From positions 744,001 to 808,000 of the forward strand of contig JAOWBW010000569.1 of the NCBI GenBank assembly GCA_026119855.1: a DNA stretch of 64,000 bases, in the 5' to 3' direction. The DNA comes from Campanula takesimana. Its lineage: Eukaryota; Streptophyta; Magnoliopsida; Asterales; Campanulaceae. The notes beneath the pieces were generated by a model that saw only the letters and a program-made list of their open reading frames with translations, was not told the origin of the DNA and searched no databases. Position numbers and translations under genes: made by a program. Below, in pieces: positions 1-10,772 of this stretch. How positions within the stretch are numbered: the first letter of the stretch is position 1; each line of letters begins with the position of its first letter.

Positions 1-773
1 GTTATATGAAATTATGATCAATAAGTTTTGTTCGGTACAACTATGTGATTAGAAAGTACTTGAAAAATTGATTTCCTAGCATTTAGAGCATTTTGATGTG
101 ATATTTGAAATAAATTGACTCATTGTGCATCATGTTAAAATTGTTTGCCACTAGAAAGAAGTTACTTTTGATTTGATTAGTTAGTCTCAGTTATCTTTCC
201 TGTGAGATAAACCAGTAGACAGTGATAACTTCATTTCAACCTTGAGAGACTGAAGATTACCAAGAAAGGGTGTCAGGGTTATCGGTCGCATGTCATTATT
301 ACTAAAGTGGATAAACCTACTTTGAATGGAATACCATTTGTCAAAGAGTATGCCTACATCTTTCTAGAGGATTTTCCTGGTCTCCTCGAGGTATAGAAAT
401 CGAGTTTTGTATTGAACTTATTGGAAAGGCGTACCTATATCGAAGCTTCTATTCAGAATGACATTAATGGGATTAACGGAAACTTAATAGTCAACTACAG
501 AGCCTTCACTATAAAAGTTTAATTGATCCGGGTGTGTCACTTTGGGGTGCTTCAATTTTGTTTGTAAAGAAAGCATATGAATCTTTGAGACTTTGCCTTA
601 GGTTGTCGAAAAATCAGCAAAAAATGAGATTCTAATATATTTTGATCGTCTAGATGACCATGAACTACATTTGAGAATGTTGTTACAAAAGCTAAGAGAC
701 AAGAAACCATTTGCTAATTTGAAGAACGGTGATTTCTCCTTAACAATTGGTACGAAGGGATTGATTTGAAATG
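1..773 (+). pseudogene. Decayed Ty3/gypsy chromovirus pol, upstream part
   Basis: No open frame survives, but conceptual reading of 240-720 recovers the spacing of a gypsy protease-RT linker: a block resembling the REFPDVF...REIEFCIDL stretch near 340-420, then a region resembling the start of the RT palm (SLW GAS..FVKK) near 530-600. It continues after the inserted Tekay element, at 9452. This is the outer, older element of the nest. Many stops and indels show it is long dead. The family call (Tekay-like chromovirus) is inferred from the long TGTGACG-type LTR at its end. Confidence 0.6.
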
Positions 774-778
774 ATGAC
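774..778. repeat. Target-site duplication ATGAC, left
   Basis: The five bases just left of the TG of the inserted LTR are ATGAC, the same as 9447-9451 just right of the terminal CA. A perfect 5-bp duplication is the expected integrase signature for a Ty3/gypsy insertion and fixes the element ends. Confidence 0.93.
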
Positions 779-2808
779 TGTCGCGACCCCGGACCCCGCG
801 GGCCCGAGACCGCGATCTGGACGTCGACTTAAAACGAAAACTATGAAATACTGAAGTTAAAATTTTCATTTGATACTAAAAGGTGATGATCCAAAGTTTT
901 ACAAATCCAAGTTTGATAATAACCAAATACAACGATCATAAACTTCCACAAGTTTATGCCCAACAAAATATAAATATACAATTCTTAATGACGTCATTGT
1001 TTGGTACTACTATCCCAAAAGGTTACACATTTATATAATGTAAACCAACCTATAACAACTTTCCCCAAAAGAATGTATCCCCACTCGACGTCCTCTTTCT
1101 CGTGATCAGCGAGACTAATCCTTAGCACCTGGGGGGGGGGGTTAAGGAAAAACAAAGATAAAAAGAAAGGGGGTGAGATAAATCTCAATAAGTTACTAAT
1201 GCAACTACATGACATGCTAAGATGCAATATACAATAATAAATCATAGCTAGCACATAGCATTTATCACATAACAGATAGCAGCGAAAATAAACACATAAC
1301 AAAGGATATTAGCCAAGGTTTCCAAACCGGTACATCCAAATAAAGGATCGCTGCGCAGCTTCAATAATCAACAAATCATCATCTTCATAATAGCATGAAA
1401 GCCGAAGAGAAAACCCCGGTACCGGAACAATAACCATAAGAGTGTCACAAAGGACAAGAGCCATGCCACAAAGTCATGCTCGGTAGCTAGATACATTCAC
1501 AAAGGAAGCTAACTTGTCTTTTCCAAGGCCAATCTGGAAAAGGGTATAGAAGGGGGCAAAACAATGGTCAACATTATAATGGACTTGGCTTTGCCATTAT
1601 AATCTTTCCCATCGCCCGATGCAACAAATATGCCAGCTGGGCTTCCAAATAAATGCTAAGTAATAATATTTTAGCATGAATAAACAACTTAAGGTTCCAA
1701 AGTAGGGAACCATTCCAAATAAATTACCACAAAGGTAAACCAATACAAACCGCACATCAAAGATGAACCACATTCCCAAAATGATACTTAATCAAATTCC
1801 ATATCATATTTATTCACAAAAGAATCAAATCCAATTAATAAAGTATTCCACGATGTTATCTTAAGTTAATTAGAAGGAATAAATCTAAACTAGTTAAGTC
1901 CTAAGCCTTAGACCAAGCAAAAAGGGCAAAAATCCCAAGCAGGCGGGAGGGCGGGCGCGCGCTCGGGCAGGGGCAGGCGCGCGCTTGTTTGGCCAGAAGG
2001 TCAGGCCGCTGGAAAGTGGGTGCAGGCGGGTTCTCACATTTCGACCCAAAACCATAATCCTTCGATAAGTATCAAAATCAAAGCTTCCCAATACAATTCT
2101 AAAGCTCCTAAACAACACCCAACCTAAAGGGAACCTAAATAACACCCTTTAATCACCCAAACCAACACCAAAACCCCACATTCAAGATTTCACCATTTTT
2201 ACCCAAAAACTCAAATAAATTCAAAATAAATTATATACTCAACCAAACTTCAAATATAACACATCAAGCATTATATAAACATAATATGAACATTTTAGCA
2301 TCAAAATGGGGGAAAAACAACTTACTTGAAAATTCTCAAAGATCACGGAATTCAATTCTTTTTGGTTCTATGCGATCCTATCGACGATCTAAACAAGGTT
2401 CATGTTTTAAGAAATGAGAGATAACAAGAAGAAGATGAAGAAAATGAAGAGCGAAGGAAAGAAAGAAAAACTTACCATACAAGGAGAGAGAGAGAGAGAG
2501 TTGGCTGGGAGGGATGGAGAGAGTGAGGGAGAAGGTGAGGGAGAAGAGAAGGAGTAGGGAAAGTATTTAAAAAAATTACATCTAGGCCCCTCGCCTTCTA
2601 CTAACACAATACTACACTTCCTACTAACAATTAAGACTCAACAATACTACACTAACCCAAATAAAATGCTAGGCATAAATTATTATGAAACATAAAATGC
2701 GCACATAAATATTTAAATAAATAATAATTTAAATAAATAAATAAGCAAATAATTAAATAATAATTATTTATTACGAATTAAATAGAGCCTAGATTTCGGG
2801 TCGTGACA
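779..2808 (-). repeat. 3' LTR of the Tekay-like element
   Basis: About 2,030 bp bounded by TG...CA and matching 7435-9446 almost base for base. It contains a G10 run at 1132-1141, a GC-rich block at 1941-1990 and an AG-rich stretch at 2440-2560 (CT-rich on the transcribed minus strand, as in a leader). The section 1988-2030 does not match the other LTR. Confidence 0.95.
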
Positions 2809-2823
2809 TTCACTCCCCCTTAA
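2809..2823 (-). other. Polypurine tract
   Basis: On the minus strand this reads TTAAGGGGGAGTGAA and directly abuts the 3' LTR. It is the expected primer for plus-strand DNA synthesis during reverse transcription. Confidence 0.88.
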
Positions 2824-2857
2824 AGAAAATTCGACCCGAATTTTAACGAGACTTACC

Positions 2858-4876
2858 TTAAACAAAAAGCCACGGAAATTTCCTCTTGATCTCATCACGA
2901 AGCTCCCACGTCGACTCCTCGATGTTATGATTCCTCCAAAGAACTCTAACCAATGAAATGCTTTTGTTTCTCAATACTTGAACTTTGGCATCTAAAATCC
3001 GAACCGGTCGTTCCTCATAAGTCATATCGGGCTCAATATCCTCCGGAATCCTCGGTAACACGTGAGATGGATCATGAACGTACTTACGAAGCATAGAAAC
3101 GTGAAAAACATCATGCAACCGGTCTAAAGATGGCGGTAACGCAAGACGATACGCTAGAAGTCCAACCTTTCCCAAAATCTCGAACGGGCCAATAAACCTC
3201 GGAGCTAATTTGCCTTTCTTCCCAAACCTACGAATACCCACCTTCGGAGATACTTTCAAGAACACCAAATCACCGGTCTGAAAACTAAGATCTCTCCTTC
3301 GGTTATCTGCGTAGCTCTTATGTCGACTTTGGGCTGTTTTCAATCGATCCCGAATAACTCTAACTTTCTCAACCGAATCCTGAAGCAAATCAATACCCAC
3401 GATCTTCGCTTCACCGACCTCATCCCAACAAATAGGCGATCTACATTTTCTTCCATACAAGGCCTCATACGGTGCCATCTCGATACTAGTCTGATAACTG
3501 TTGTTGTAAGAGAATTCCACTAACGGTAAATGCGAATCCCAAGAATCAGAAAAGTCTATCGAACACGCTCGCAACATATCCTCCAAAATCTGAATAGTCC
3601 TCTCGGATTGACCATCGGTCTGAGGGTGAAAAGCTGTACTGAATCGCAAATCTGTACCCAAAGCTTCCTGAAACGCCTTCCAGAACCTAGAAGTAAACCT
3701 CGGGTCTCGATCTGACACAATGCTAACCGGAACTCCATGCAATCTAACGATCTCATCGATATAAAGGGTCGCAAGCTTCTCCATCGAATATCTGATGTCA
3801 ATAGGCAAGAAATGGGCACTCTTGGTCAATCTATCCACTATTACCCAAACACTGTCATACTTCCTACGGGTACGAGGTAGTCCCGTAACGAAATCCATAG
3901 TTACATGCTCCCATTTCCACTCGGGAATCTCTAACGGCTGAAGTAATCCCGCGGGTCTCTGATGCTCGGCTTTGACCTGCTGACAAGTTAAACACCTCGA
4001 AACATACTCCGCTATTTCCCTCTTCATATTATTCCACCAAAAATGTTGCTTCAGATTCTGGTACATCTTCGTACTCCCAGGATAAATAGTATATCTCGAT
4101 TTGTGACCCTCATCTAAAACTTGCCTCTTTATTCCACTAACATCGGGTACACACAAACGACCACGGAAAGTCAACACTCCAATCGGGCTAACAGAAAAAT
4201 CCTCGAAATTCTTTTCCTTCAATTTACCCATTATCTTAACCAACTCGGGATCTTCTTTTTGAGTTTCTTTAATTCTTTGATTTAGGGTCGGAGACACCCT
4301 AATATTCGCAAAAATAGCCCCATGTCTCGATTCACGAGGAGACCAATCTCGAACATCCTCAAGCATTTTCCACTCACGGACCATCATCGAAGCCACATAA
4401 GATTTCCTACTAATCGCATCGGCTACCACATTCGCCTTCCCCGGATGATAAGAAATCGTACAATCATAATCCTTCAACAATTCCATCCATCGGCGCTGTC
4501 GGTTGTTCAATTCCTTCTGAGAGAATAGGTACTTCAAACTCTTGTGATCCGTAAAAATTTCAAACTTCTCTCCATAAAGGTAATGCTTCCACTTGTGTAA
4601 TGCAAAGACTATCGCCGCCAACTCCATATCATGAGTGGGGTAATTATGTTCACTAGGGGTCAACTTCCTCGAAGCATAAGCAATTACTTTCCCATTCTGC
4701 ATCAACACACAACACAAACCCTCTTTCGAAGCATCACTGTAAATCACTAGGTCGTCGCTCCCATTAGGCAAAGTCAAGATCGGTGCGGTAGTCAACCTCT
4801 TCTTCAATTCCTCGAAACTCTTGTCACATTTCTCGGTCCACACAAACGGGACATTCTTCCGGGTCAACTGAGTCAT
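2858..4876 (-). CDS. Gypsy pol 3' part: RNase H, integrase, chromodomain
   Basis: A 672-residue frame. The start is the RT connection and an RNase H (IYSDAS near residue 46, the DMELAAIVFAL helix, TDHKSL, and the DAISR end near 155). Next come the integrase HHCC zinc finger (C-L-T-C-Q-Q at about 295), a D,D,E core (MDFVTGLP, SDRDPRF, and E in the DGQSERTIQ block) and, at the C terminus, a chromodomain (VRILDAKVQVLRNKSI...VLWRNHNIEESTWE). The chromodomain is thought to steer chromoviral integrase to heterochromatin. This was originally one polyprotein with the upstream frame; a one-base frameshift near 4915-4925 now separates them, so the methionine at 4876 is internal and not a real start. 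Confidence 0.93.
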   Translation of the reverse strand: MTQLTRKNVPFVWTEKCDKSFEELKKRLTTAPILTLPNGSDDLVIYSDASKEGLCCVLMQNGKVIAYASRKLTPSEHNYPTHDMELAAIVFALHKWKHYLYGEKFEIFTDHKSLKYLFSQKELNNRQRRWMELLKDYDCTISYHPGKANVVADAISRKSYVASMMVREWKMLEDVRDWSPRESRHGAIFANIRVSPTLNQRIKETQKEDPELVKIMGKLKEKNFEDFSVSPIGVLTFRGRLCVPDVSGIKRQVLDEGHKSRYTIYPGSTKMYQNLKQHFWWNNMKREIAEYVSRCLTCQQVKAEHQRPAGLLQPLEIPEWKWEHVTMDFVTGLPRTRRKYDSVWVIVDRLTKSAHFLPIDIRYSMEKLATLYIDEIVRLHGVPVSIVSDRDPRFTSRFWKAFQEALGTDLRFSTAFHPQTDGQSERTIQILEDMLRACSIDFSDSWDSHLPLVEFSYNNSYQTSIEMAPYEALYGRKCRSPICWDEVGEAKIVGIDLLQDSVEKVRVIRDRLKTAQSRHKSYADNRRRDLSFQTGDLVFLKVSPKVGIRRFGKKGKLAPRFIGPFEILGKVGLLAYRLALPPSLDRLHDVFHVSMLRKYVHDPSHVLPRIPEDIEPDMTYEERPVRILDAKVQVLRNKSISLVRVLWRNHNIEESTWELRDEIKRKFPWLFV

Positions 4877-7323
4877 CAGAGTAGCGATCCTCGAAAACCC
4901 CTCGATAAATCTTCTGTAATACCGGCTAAACCCAGAAAGCTTCTAATCTCTGTCACTGATTCGGGTCTCTTCCAATCCACTATGGCTTCAATCTTTGACG
5001 GGTCCACAGAAATCCCATCCCTTGAAATAACATGACCCAGAAATGACACCTTCTCTAGCCAAAATTCGCATTTACTAAACTTCGCAAACAACTGCTCCCT
5101 CGCAAGAACGGATAACACTGTTCTCAAATGTTGCTCGTGCTCCTCTCGAGATTTAGAGTAGACGAGTATATCATCAATAAAGACCACCACGAACGAGTCA
5201 AGATAAGGATGGAAAACTCGGTTCATCAAATCCATAAACACTGCAGGCGCGTTAGTCAACCCAAACGGCATAACCAAGAACTCATAATGACCATAACGAG
5301 TGTGAAAGGCAGTCTTCGGAATATCCTCCGATCGAACCTTCAACTGATGGTACCCACTCCTCAAATCAAGTTTAGAGAAAACCACGGACCCTTGAAGCTG
5401 ATCAAATAAATCGTCAATATGAGGTAGAAGATACTTGTTCTTCACCGTAACCTGATTTAACTTTCTGTAATCGATGCACAATCTCAAGGAACCGTCTTTC
5501 TTCCGCACAAATAAAACCGGTGCTCCCCACGGGGAAACACTAGGGCGGATAAACCCTCGATCAAGCAACTCTTGCAACTGAACCTTTAACTCCTTCAACT
5601 CTGCGGGAGCCAACCTATAAGGTGCTTTCGAAATTGGAGCCGTACCCGGCAAAAGGTCTATACAAAATTCTATCTCACGATCGGGAGGCATATCATACTC
5701 GGTAGAGAAAACATCGGGAAATTCCCGAACTACCCGAACACTATCAAAACTAGGGGATTCTTTCCTAGTATCAAGAACACTAGCCAAATACCCCTCACAA
5801 CCACTATGCAATAATTTCCTCGCTTTCATATAAGAAATTAAGCGAACCTTTCTACTCAGAGGACTAGCCTCAAACACAAATTTAGGCACATCGGGAATAG
5901 AAAAAGTAACAGTTTTCTTACGGCAATCAACGGAAGCATGAAACTTGCTCAACCAATCCATACCCAAAATGACATCAAAGTCTTGGATAGGAAGAACTAT
6001 CAAATCCGCACAAAGGACACGACCACAAATAACCACATCACAAGCACGAAAGACTCGATCAGAAATCAAGCATTCTCCTATAGGGGTCGACACCTCTAGC
6101 ACGTACGGTAAAGACTCGAATGCAGCATTTAACATGGAAGCAAATTGCACAGAAATGTATGAATGAGATGATCCTGGATCTACTAACGCTCGTGCGCTCA
6201 CATTAGACACAGAAACAATACCTCCAATAACGGATGGATCATCGGTAGCTTGTTGTTGATTCATGGAAAATACCCTTCCTTGGACTTTGGGCTTCCCAGC
6301 GGCATCCCTTTTCTGACCCTGATTAGTACCAACCCCTGACCCGGATGACTGACCTCGGTACCTCGTGCAATCCCTCGCAAAGTGCCCCATTTCACCACAA
6401 TTGGTACACTTGCCTTGCTTTTTCCAACACCTATCCTCCGTATGGCCTACCCTCTGACAAAAGGTACAAGGCCTCCTATTCTGAATCCCCGGAGTAGTAC
6501 CCGGATTCCTCGGTGTGGTTTGCCCCTTAAACTGAAATGATGCTCCCGGGTTACCTCGATTGTCGGAACGGTGTTGAGGTTGAGATTTAGCATGGCTTCC
6601 CGGTTTACCCGTACCCACAACCTCGGTTTTCCTTTTGTGCTCCCCAATATCTTGCTCTATCAAGTAGGCTCGGTCTATCGCATCTTGGAAGGTCACAATC
6701 CGTTGGGCAATAAGTTGAGTACGGATGGAGGTCTTCAATCCCCGAATGAATCTCATAGCTTTTTGTTCCTCGGTCCTCACCAAATAGTCACAATACCGGA
6801 CTAATTCGGTGAACTTAGCCGAGTATTGAGCTATAGACAACAAACCTTGCTCCAAGTTGAGCAGCTCTATCTCCTTTCGGTTCTGATCAACAACCGGAAT
6901 GAAATGCTCCTTGAATTTGCGCACGAACAACTCCCACGCATACACCGTGTGAGTATCATCCCAACTAGTTTTAACACCCTTCCACCAATGCTCGGCGGCT
7001 CCCACAAGTTTATAAGCCGCGAACCGGACCTTATCCTCATCCGTGCAACCAAATACCTCATAAATCTTCTCCATCGACTCAATCCATAACTCAGCTTTCC
7101 GAACATCGGGTTCCCCGTTGAATTCAACCGGTTTCAACTTCAGAAATTGTTCCAATCCGTAGCGGGGTGGTGCTTGTTCTACCCTGGGACCTTGATCATG
7201 TATGGCCTTCATGGCCGCCTCGAACATGCCTTGAAACATAGCACGTGCTTCTTCCCTTGTGTCATTCTGATTTGCATTACCGGTACTACCTTCACCACTC
7301 CTTCTACGAACCATTGTAACCAA
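4876..7323 (-). CDS. Gypsy gag-protease-RT
   Basis: An 815-residue frame beginning about 111 bp inside the 5' LTR. Residues ~60-230 are a retrotransposon gag domain (AELWIESMEKIYEVFGC, AEHWWKG). A CCHC zinc knuckle (CTNCGEMGHFARDC) sits near 305-320. The aspartic protease shows LVDPGSSHSYIS near 380-390, with DPG where DSG or DTG is commoner. RT shows LDLRSGYHQLKV and the catalytic FIDDILVY near 730, with FIDD in place of YIDD. The frame runs off into unrelated residues after FLGLAG because of a single-base deletion near 4920, then stops at 4876. Gag and pol were fused in one frame, as is usual for Tekay elements. Confidence 0.93.
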   Translation of the reverse strand: MVTMVRRRSGEGSTGNANQNDTREEARAMFQGMFEAAMKAIHDQGPRVEQAPPRYGLEQFLKLKPVEFNGEPDVRKAELWIESMEKIYEVFGCTDEDKVRFAAYKLVGAAEHWWKGVKTSWDDTHTVYAWELFVRKFKEHFIPVVDQNRKEIELLNLEQGLLSIAQYSAKFTELVRYCDYLVRTEEQKAMRFIRGLKTSIRTQLIAQRIVTFQDAIDRAYLIEQDIGEHKRKTEVVGTGKPGSHAKSQPQHRSDNRGNPGASFQFKGQTTPRNPGTTPGIQNRRPCTFCQRVGHTEDRCWKKQGKCTNCGEMGHFARDCTRYRGQSSGSGVGTNQGQKRDAAGKPKVQGRVFSMNQQQATDDPSVIGGIVSVSNVSARALVDPGSSHSYISVQFASMLNAAFESLPYVLEVSTPIGECLISDRVFRACDVVICGRVLCADLIVLPIQDFDVILGMDWLSKFHASVDCRKKTVTFSIPDVPKFVFEASPLSRKVRLISYMKARKLLHSGCEGYLASVLDTRKESPSFDSVRVVREFPDVFSTEYDMPPDREIEFCIDLLPGTAPISKAPYRLAPAELKELKVQLQELLDRGFIRPSVSPWGAPVLFVRKKDGSLRLCIDYRKLNQVTVKNKYLLPHIDDLFDQLQGSVVFSKLDLRSGYHQLKVRSEDIPKTAFHTRYGHYEFLVMPFGLTNAPAVFMDLMNRVFHPYLDSFVVVFIDDILVYSKSREEHEQHLRTVLSVLAREQLFAKFSKCEFWLEKVSFLGHVISRDGISVDPSKIEAIVDWKRPESVTEIRSFLGLAGITEDLSRGFRGSLL

Positions 7324-7414
7324 GTACCTGCATAAAACATCAACCGTTACTCACTCCGAACACAACTACCCACCTAGGTCATACTAGTCCACCTAGACTT
7401 ATACTTAGAGCCAA

Positions 7415-7432
7415 ACCATGGCTCTGATACCA
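7415..7432 (-). other. Primer-binding site, initiator tRNA-Met
   Basis: On the minus strand, two bases after the end of the 5' LTR, the sequence reads TGGTATCAGAGCCATGG. This is complementary to the 3' end of plant initiator tRNA-Met and primes minus-strand synthesis. Confidence 0.93.
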
Positions 7433-7434
7433 AC

Positions 7435-9446
7435 TGTCGCGACCCCGGACCCCGCGGGCCCGAGACCGCGATCTGGACGTCGACTTAAAACCAAAACTAT
7501 GAAATACTGAAGTTAAAATTTTCATTTGATACTAAAAGGTGATGATCCAAAGTTTTACAAATCCAAGTTTGATAATAACCAAATACAACGATCATAAACT
7601 TCCACAAGTTTATGCCCAACAAAATATAAATATACAATTCTTAATGACGTCATTGTTTGGTACTACTATCCCAAAAGGTTACACATTTATATAATGTAAA
7701 CCAACCTATAACAACTTTCCCCAAAAGAATGTATCCCCACTCGACGTCCTCTTTCTCGTGATCAGCGAGACTAATCCTTAGCACCTGGGGGGGGGGTTAA
7801 GGAAAAACAAAGATAAAAAGAAAGGGGGTGAGATAAATCTCAATAAGTTACTAATGCAACTACATGACATGCTAAGATGCAATATACAATAATAAATCAT
7901 AGCTAGCACATAGCATTTATCATATAACAGATAGCAGCGGAAATAAACACATAACAAAGGATATTAGCCAAGGTTTCCAAACCGGTACATCCAAATAAAG
8001 GATCGCTGCGCAGCTTCAATAATCAACAAATCATCATCTTCATAATAGCATGAAAGCCGAAGAGAAAACCCCGGTACCGGAACAATAACCATAAGAGTGT
8101 CACAAAGGACAAGAGCCATGCCACAAAGTCATGCTCGGTAGCTAGATACATTCACAAAGGAAGCTAACTTGTCTTTTCCAAGGCCAATCTGGAAAAGGGT
8201 ATAGAAGGGGGCAAAACAATGGTCAACATTATAATGGACTTGGCTTTGCCATTATAATCTTTCCCATCGCCCGATGCAACAAATATGCCAGCTGGGCTTC
8301 CAAATAAATGCTAAGTAATAATATTTTAGCATGAATAAACAACTTAAGGTTCCAAAGTAGGGAACCATTCCAAATAAATTACCACAAAGGTAAACCAATA
8401 CAAACCGCACATCAAAGATGAACCACATTCCCAAAATGATACTTAATCAAATTCCATATCATATTTATTCACAAAAGAATCAAATCCAATTAATAAAGTA
8501 TTCCACGATGTTATCTTAAGTTAATTAGAAGGAATAAATCTAAACTAGTTAAGTCCTAAGCCTTAGACCAAGCAAAAAGGGCAAAAATCCCAAGCAGGCG
8601 GGCGGGCGGGCGCTCGGGCAGGGGCAGGCGCGCGCTTGGTCTGGATTCCAGCCGGGAAACAGAGCTGGGTTCTCACATTTCGACCCAAAACCATAATCCT
8701 TCCATAAGTATCAAAATCAAAGCTTCCCAATACAATTCTAAAGCTCCTAAACAACACCCAACCTAAAGGGAACCTAAATAACACCCTTTAATCACCCAAA
8801 CCAACACCAAAAACCCACATTCAAGATTTCACCATTTTTACCCAAAAACTCAAATAAATTCAAAATAAATTATATACTCAACCAAACTTCAAATATAACA
8901 CATCAAGCATTATATAAACATAATATGAACATTTTAGCATCAAAATGGGGGAAAAGCAACTTACTTGAAAATTCTCAAAGATCAAGGAATTCAATTCTTT
9001 TTGGTTCTACGCGATCCTATCGACGATCTAAACAAGGTTCATGTTTTAAGAAATGAGAGATAACAAGAAGAAGATGAAGAAAATGAAGAGCGAAGGAAAG
9101 AAAGAAAAACTTACCATACAAGGAGAGAGAGAGAGAGAGTTGGTTGGGAGGGATGGAGAGAGTGAGGGAGAAGGTGAGGGAGAAGAGAAGGAGCAGGGAA
9201 ATTATTTAAAAAAATTACATCTAGGCCCCTCCCCTTCTACTAACACAATACTACACTTCCTACTAACAATTAAGACTCAACAATACTACACTAACCCAAA
9301 TAAAATGCTAGGCATAAATTATTATGAAACATAAAATGGCACATAAATATTTAAATAAATAATAATTTAAATAAATAAATAAGCAAATAATTAAATAATA
9401 ATTATTTATTACGAATAAAATAGAGCCTAGATTTCGGGTCGTGACA
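7435..9446 (-). repeat. 5' LTR of the Tekay-like element
   Basis: About 2,012 bp, TG...CA bounded, and the partner of 779-2808. Differences seen by eye are a handful of single bases, a shorter G run (G9) near 7788, and a replaced section at 8638-8668. It carries the promoter of the element on the minus strand; a TTTAAAT-type TATA candidate lies near 9203-9215, upstream of a CT-rich leader on that strand. Confidence 0.95.
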
Positions 9447-9451
9447 ATGAC
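9447..9451. repeat. Target-site duplication ATGAC, right
   Basis: ATGAC directly follows the terminal GTGACA of the LTR and matches 774-778. Confidence 0.93.
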
Positions 9452-10772
9452 TCATTTTCTCGATCAATTCAGAAAATTATGAGTTTTGAATGGTCCACTA
9501 AATGTGATGAATCATTGCCTCGATTGATTCAGAAACATATGAGTTTTGAATGGTCAATTGAATGTGAACAGATTCTAAGGGTTAAAAGAGGAATTAATTT
9601 CTGCACCTATTCAGACATTATCTTCTGAGACGGAAAGATTTGCGATATATAGCGATACATCAGATAAGTTTTGGATTGCGTGTTAATGCAACATTGGAAT
9701 GAAATTTTGCACACTTCGTGTTATCTTAAAAGTCATGAAAAGAATCCAATATACGACAGGGGAGATTGTTGGAGTTGCTCTAAGATTTTAGCTGTACTAT
9801 CTTCTATCACCTCGGGAAAGCATTTGTTATAGAGGATGCATTAAGTCGAAAGAGTGAGAATTTTAGCTTCTCCTATCACAAGACGAAGACCTTCATTAGT
9901 GGATATAAAACAAATCTTATTTGTGGATATACAAATCTTATTAGTGGATATACAAAAGCTTATTAGTGGATATAGAAAGGTTGAAGTTAGAAATCAGAAT
10001 TCAATGTTCCTCGAGATATTTTCACAATTGACAAAACAACCTTCATTGTTAGAGATGAGTAAGGTGACATAGATATAGATAGAGGATCTGAATTTGACTA
10101 CTTTCAAGAATAAAATTCAACATGATCGATGAGATATCCGACTTTACACTTAATTGATGGAGTGATAAAGATCTATAATTGATGGTCCGTTCTAGCGGAT
10201 ATTGATTTGAAACATGAAGTAATGAATGAAGACCACAGATTTAACTAAATGGATACGAAAATGTAAATGGATCTCCACAATCACTACTAATTATTAAAAG
10301 CGAGTTTGTTGAATTTGAGGTTGAGTTTGTATTGAAGAGTTTAATATGTCAACAAGTTAAGGCTAAACATCAGAGGCCTCGAGGGATAATGCAACCACTA
10401 CATATTCTTGGATGGAAGTGAGAAACACATTGCGATTAATTTTGTTTTGAGATTTTCTATAACCTCAGACGGATGCATTTCATATAGGTTACCATGGATT
10501 GTTTTGAGAAGAAACTTAGCGGATTGATATCTTGTTTGATGTGAACCAACGCAAGTTGTGCAAGCTATTGTTCGAAGAAGAGCCAATTCAGACTTTTTAT
10601 GAAAAGAGTAATCTTTGAGAGTTAAAGTGATGTCTAGTCAAGGTACTATGGTGAAACCATTTTCTAGAAGAGACTACTTGGAAATTTTACGTATTGCGAA
10701 GAAGAACTTCCTAATTGTTTGAGACATCGGGTAATTGAATTCAGGGACTGAATTCTTTTAAGGTGGGGAGGA
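9452..10772 (+). pseudogene. Decayed Ty3/gypsy pol, downstream part
   Basis: This continues the outer element interrupted at 773. Recognisable patches are the RT-RNase H junction (9480-9560, present in two similar short copies), an AIYSDTSD-like RNase H patch near 9640, an integrase zinc-finger tail resembling CQQVKAEHQRP near 10346-10380, and a chromodomain-like TMVKP...TTWE patch near 10640-10690. A purine tract (AAGGTGGGGAGGA, 10760-10772) then leads straight into the 3' LTR. Stops and indels are frequent; there is no intact product. Confidence 0.7.

Larger units (their letters stand above)
779..9446 (-). mobile_element. Tekay-like Ty3/gypsy chromovirus, nearly complete
   Basis: An LTR retrotransposon on the minus strand: 5' LTR 7435-9446, primer-binding site for initiator tRNA-Met beside it, gag-pol 2858-7323, polypurine tract 2809-2823 and 3' LTR 779-2808. 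A perfect 5-bp ATGAC duplication flanks it. The pol order is protease, RT, RNase H, integrase, and it ends in a chromodomain, which places it among chromoviruses. The long LTRs and the chromodomain sequence favour the Tekay/Del clade. LTRs are near-identical by eye apart from one patch, so insertion looks recent. One frameshift in pol makes this copy defective unless it is a sequencing error. Confidence 0.95.

Noticed and set aside
2407..2607. 66-residue Ser/Pro-rich frame on the minus strand, repeated as 9053-9334 on plus
   Set aside because: Both lie in the CT/AG-rich leader part of the Tekay LTR and follow simple sequence. The same holds for 1597-1779 and 8252-8434, identical because the LTRs are identical.
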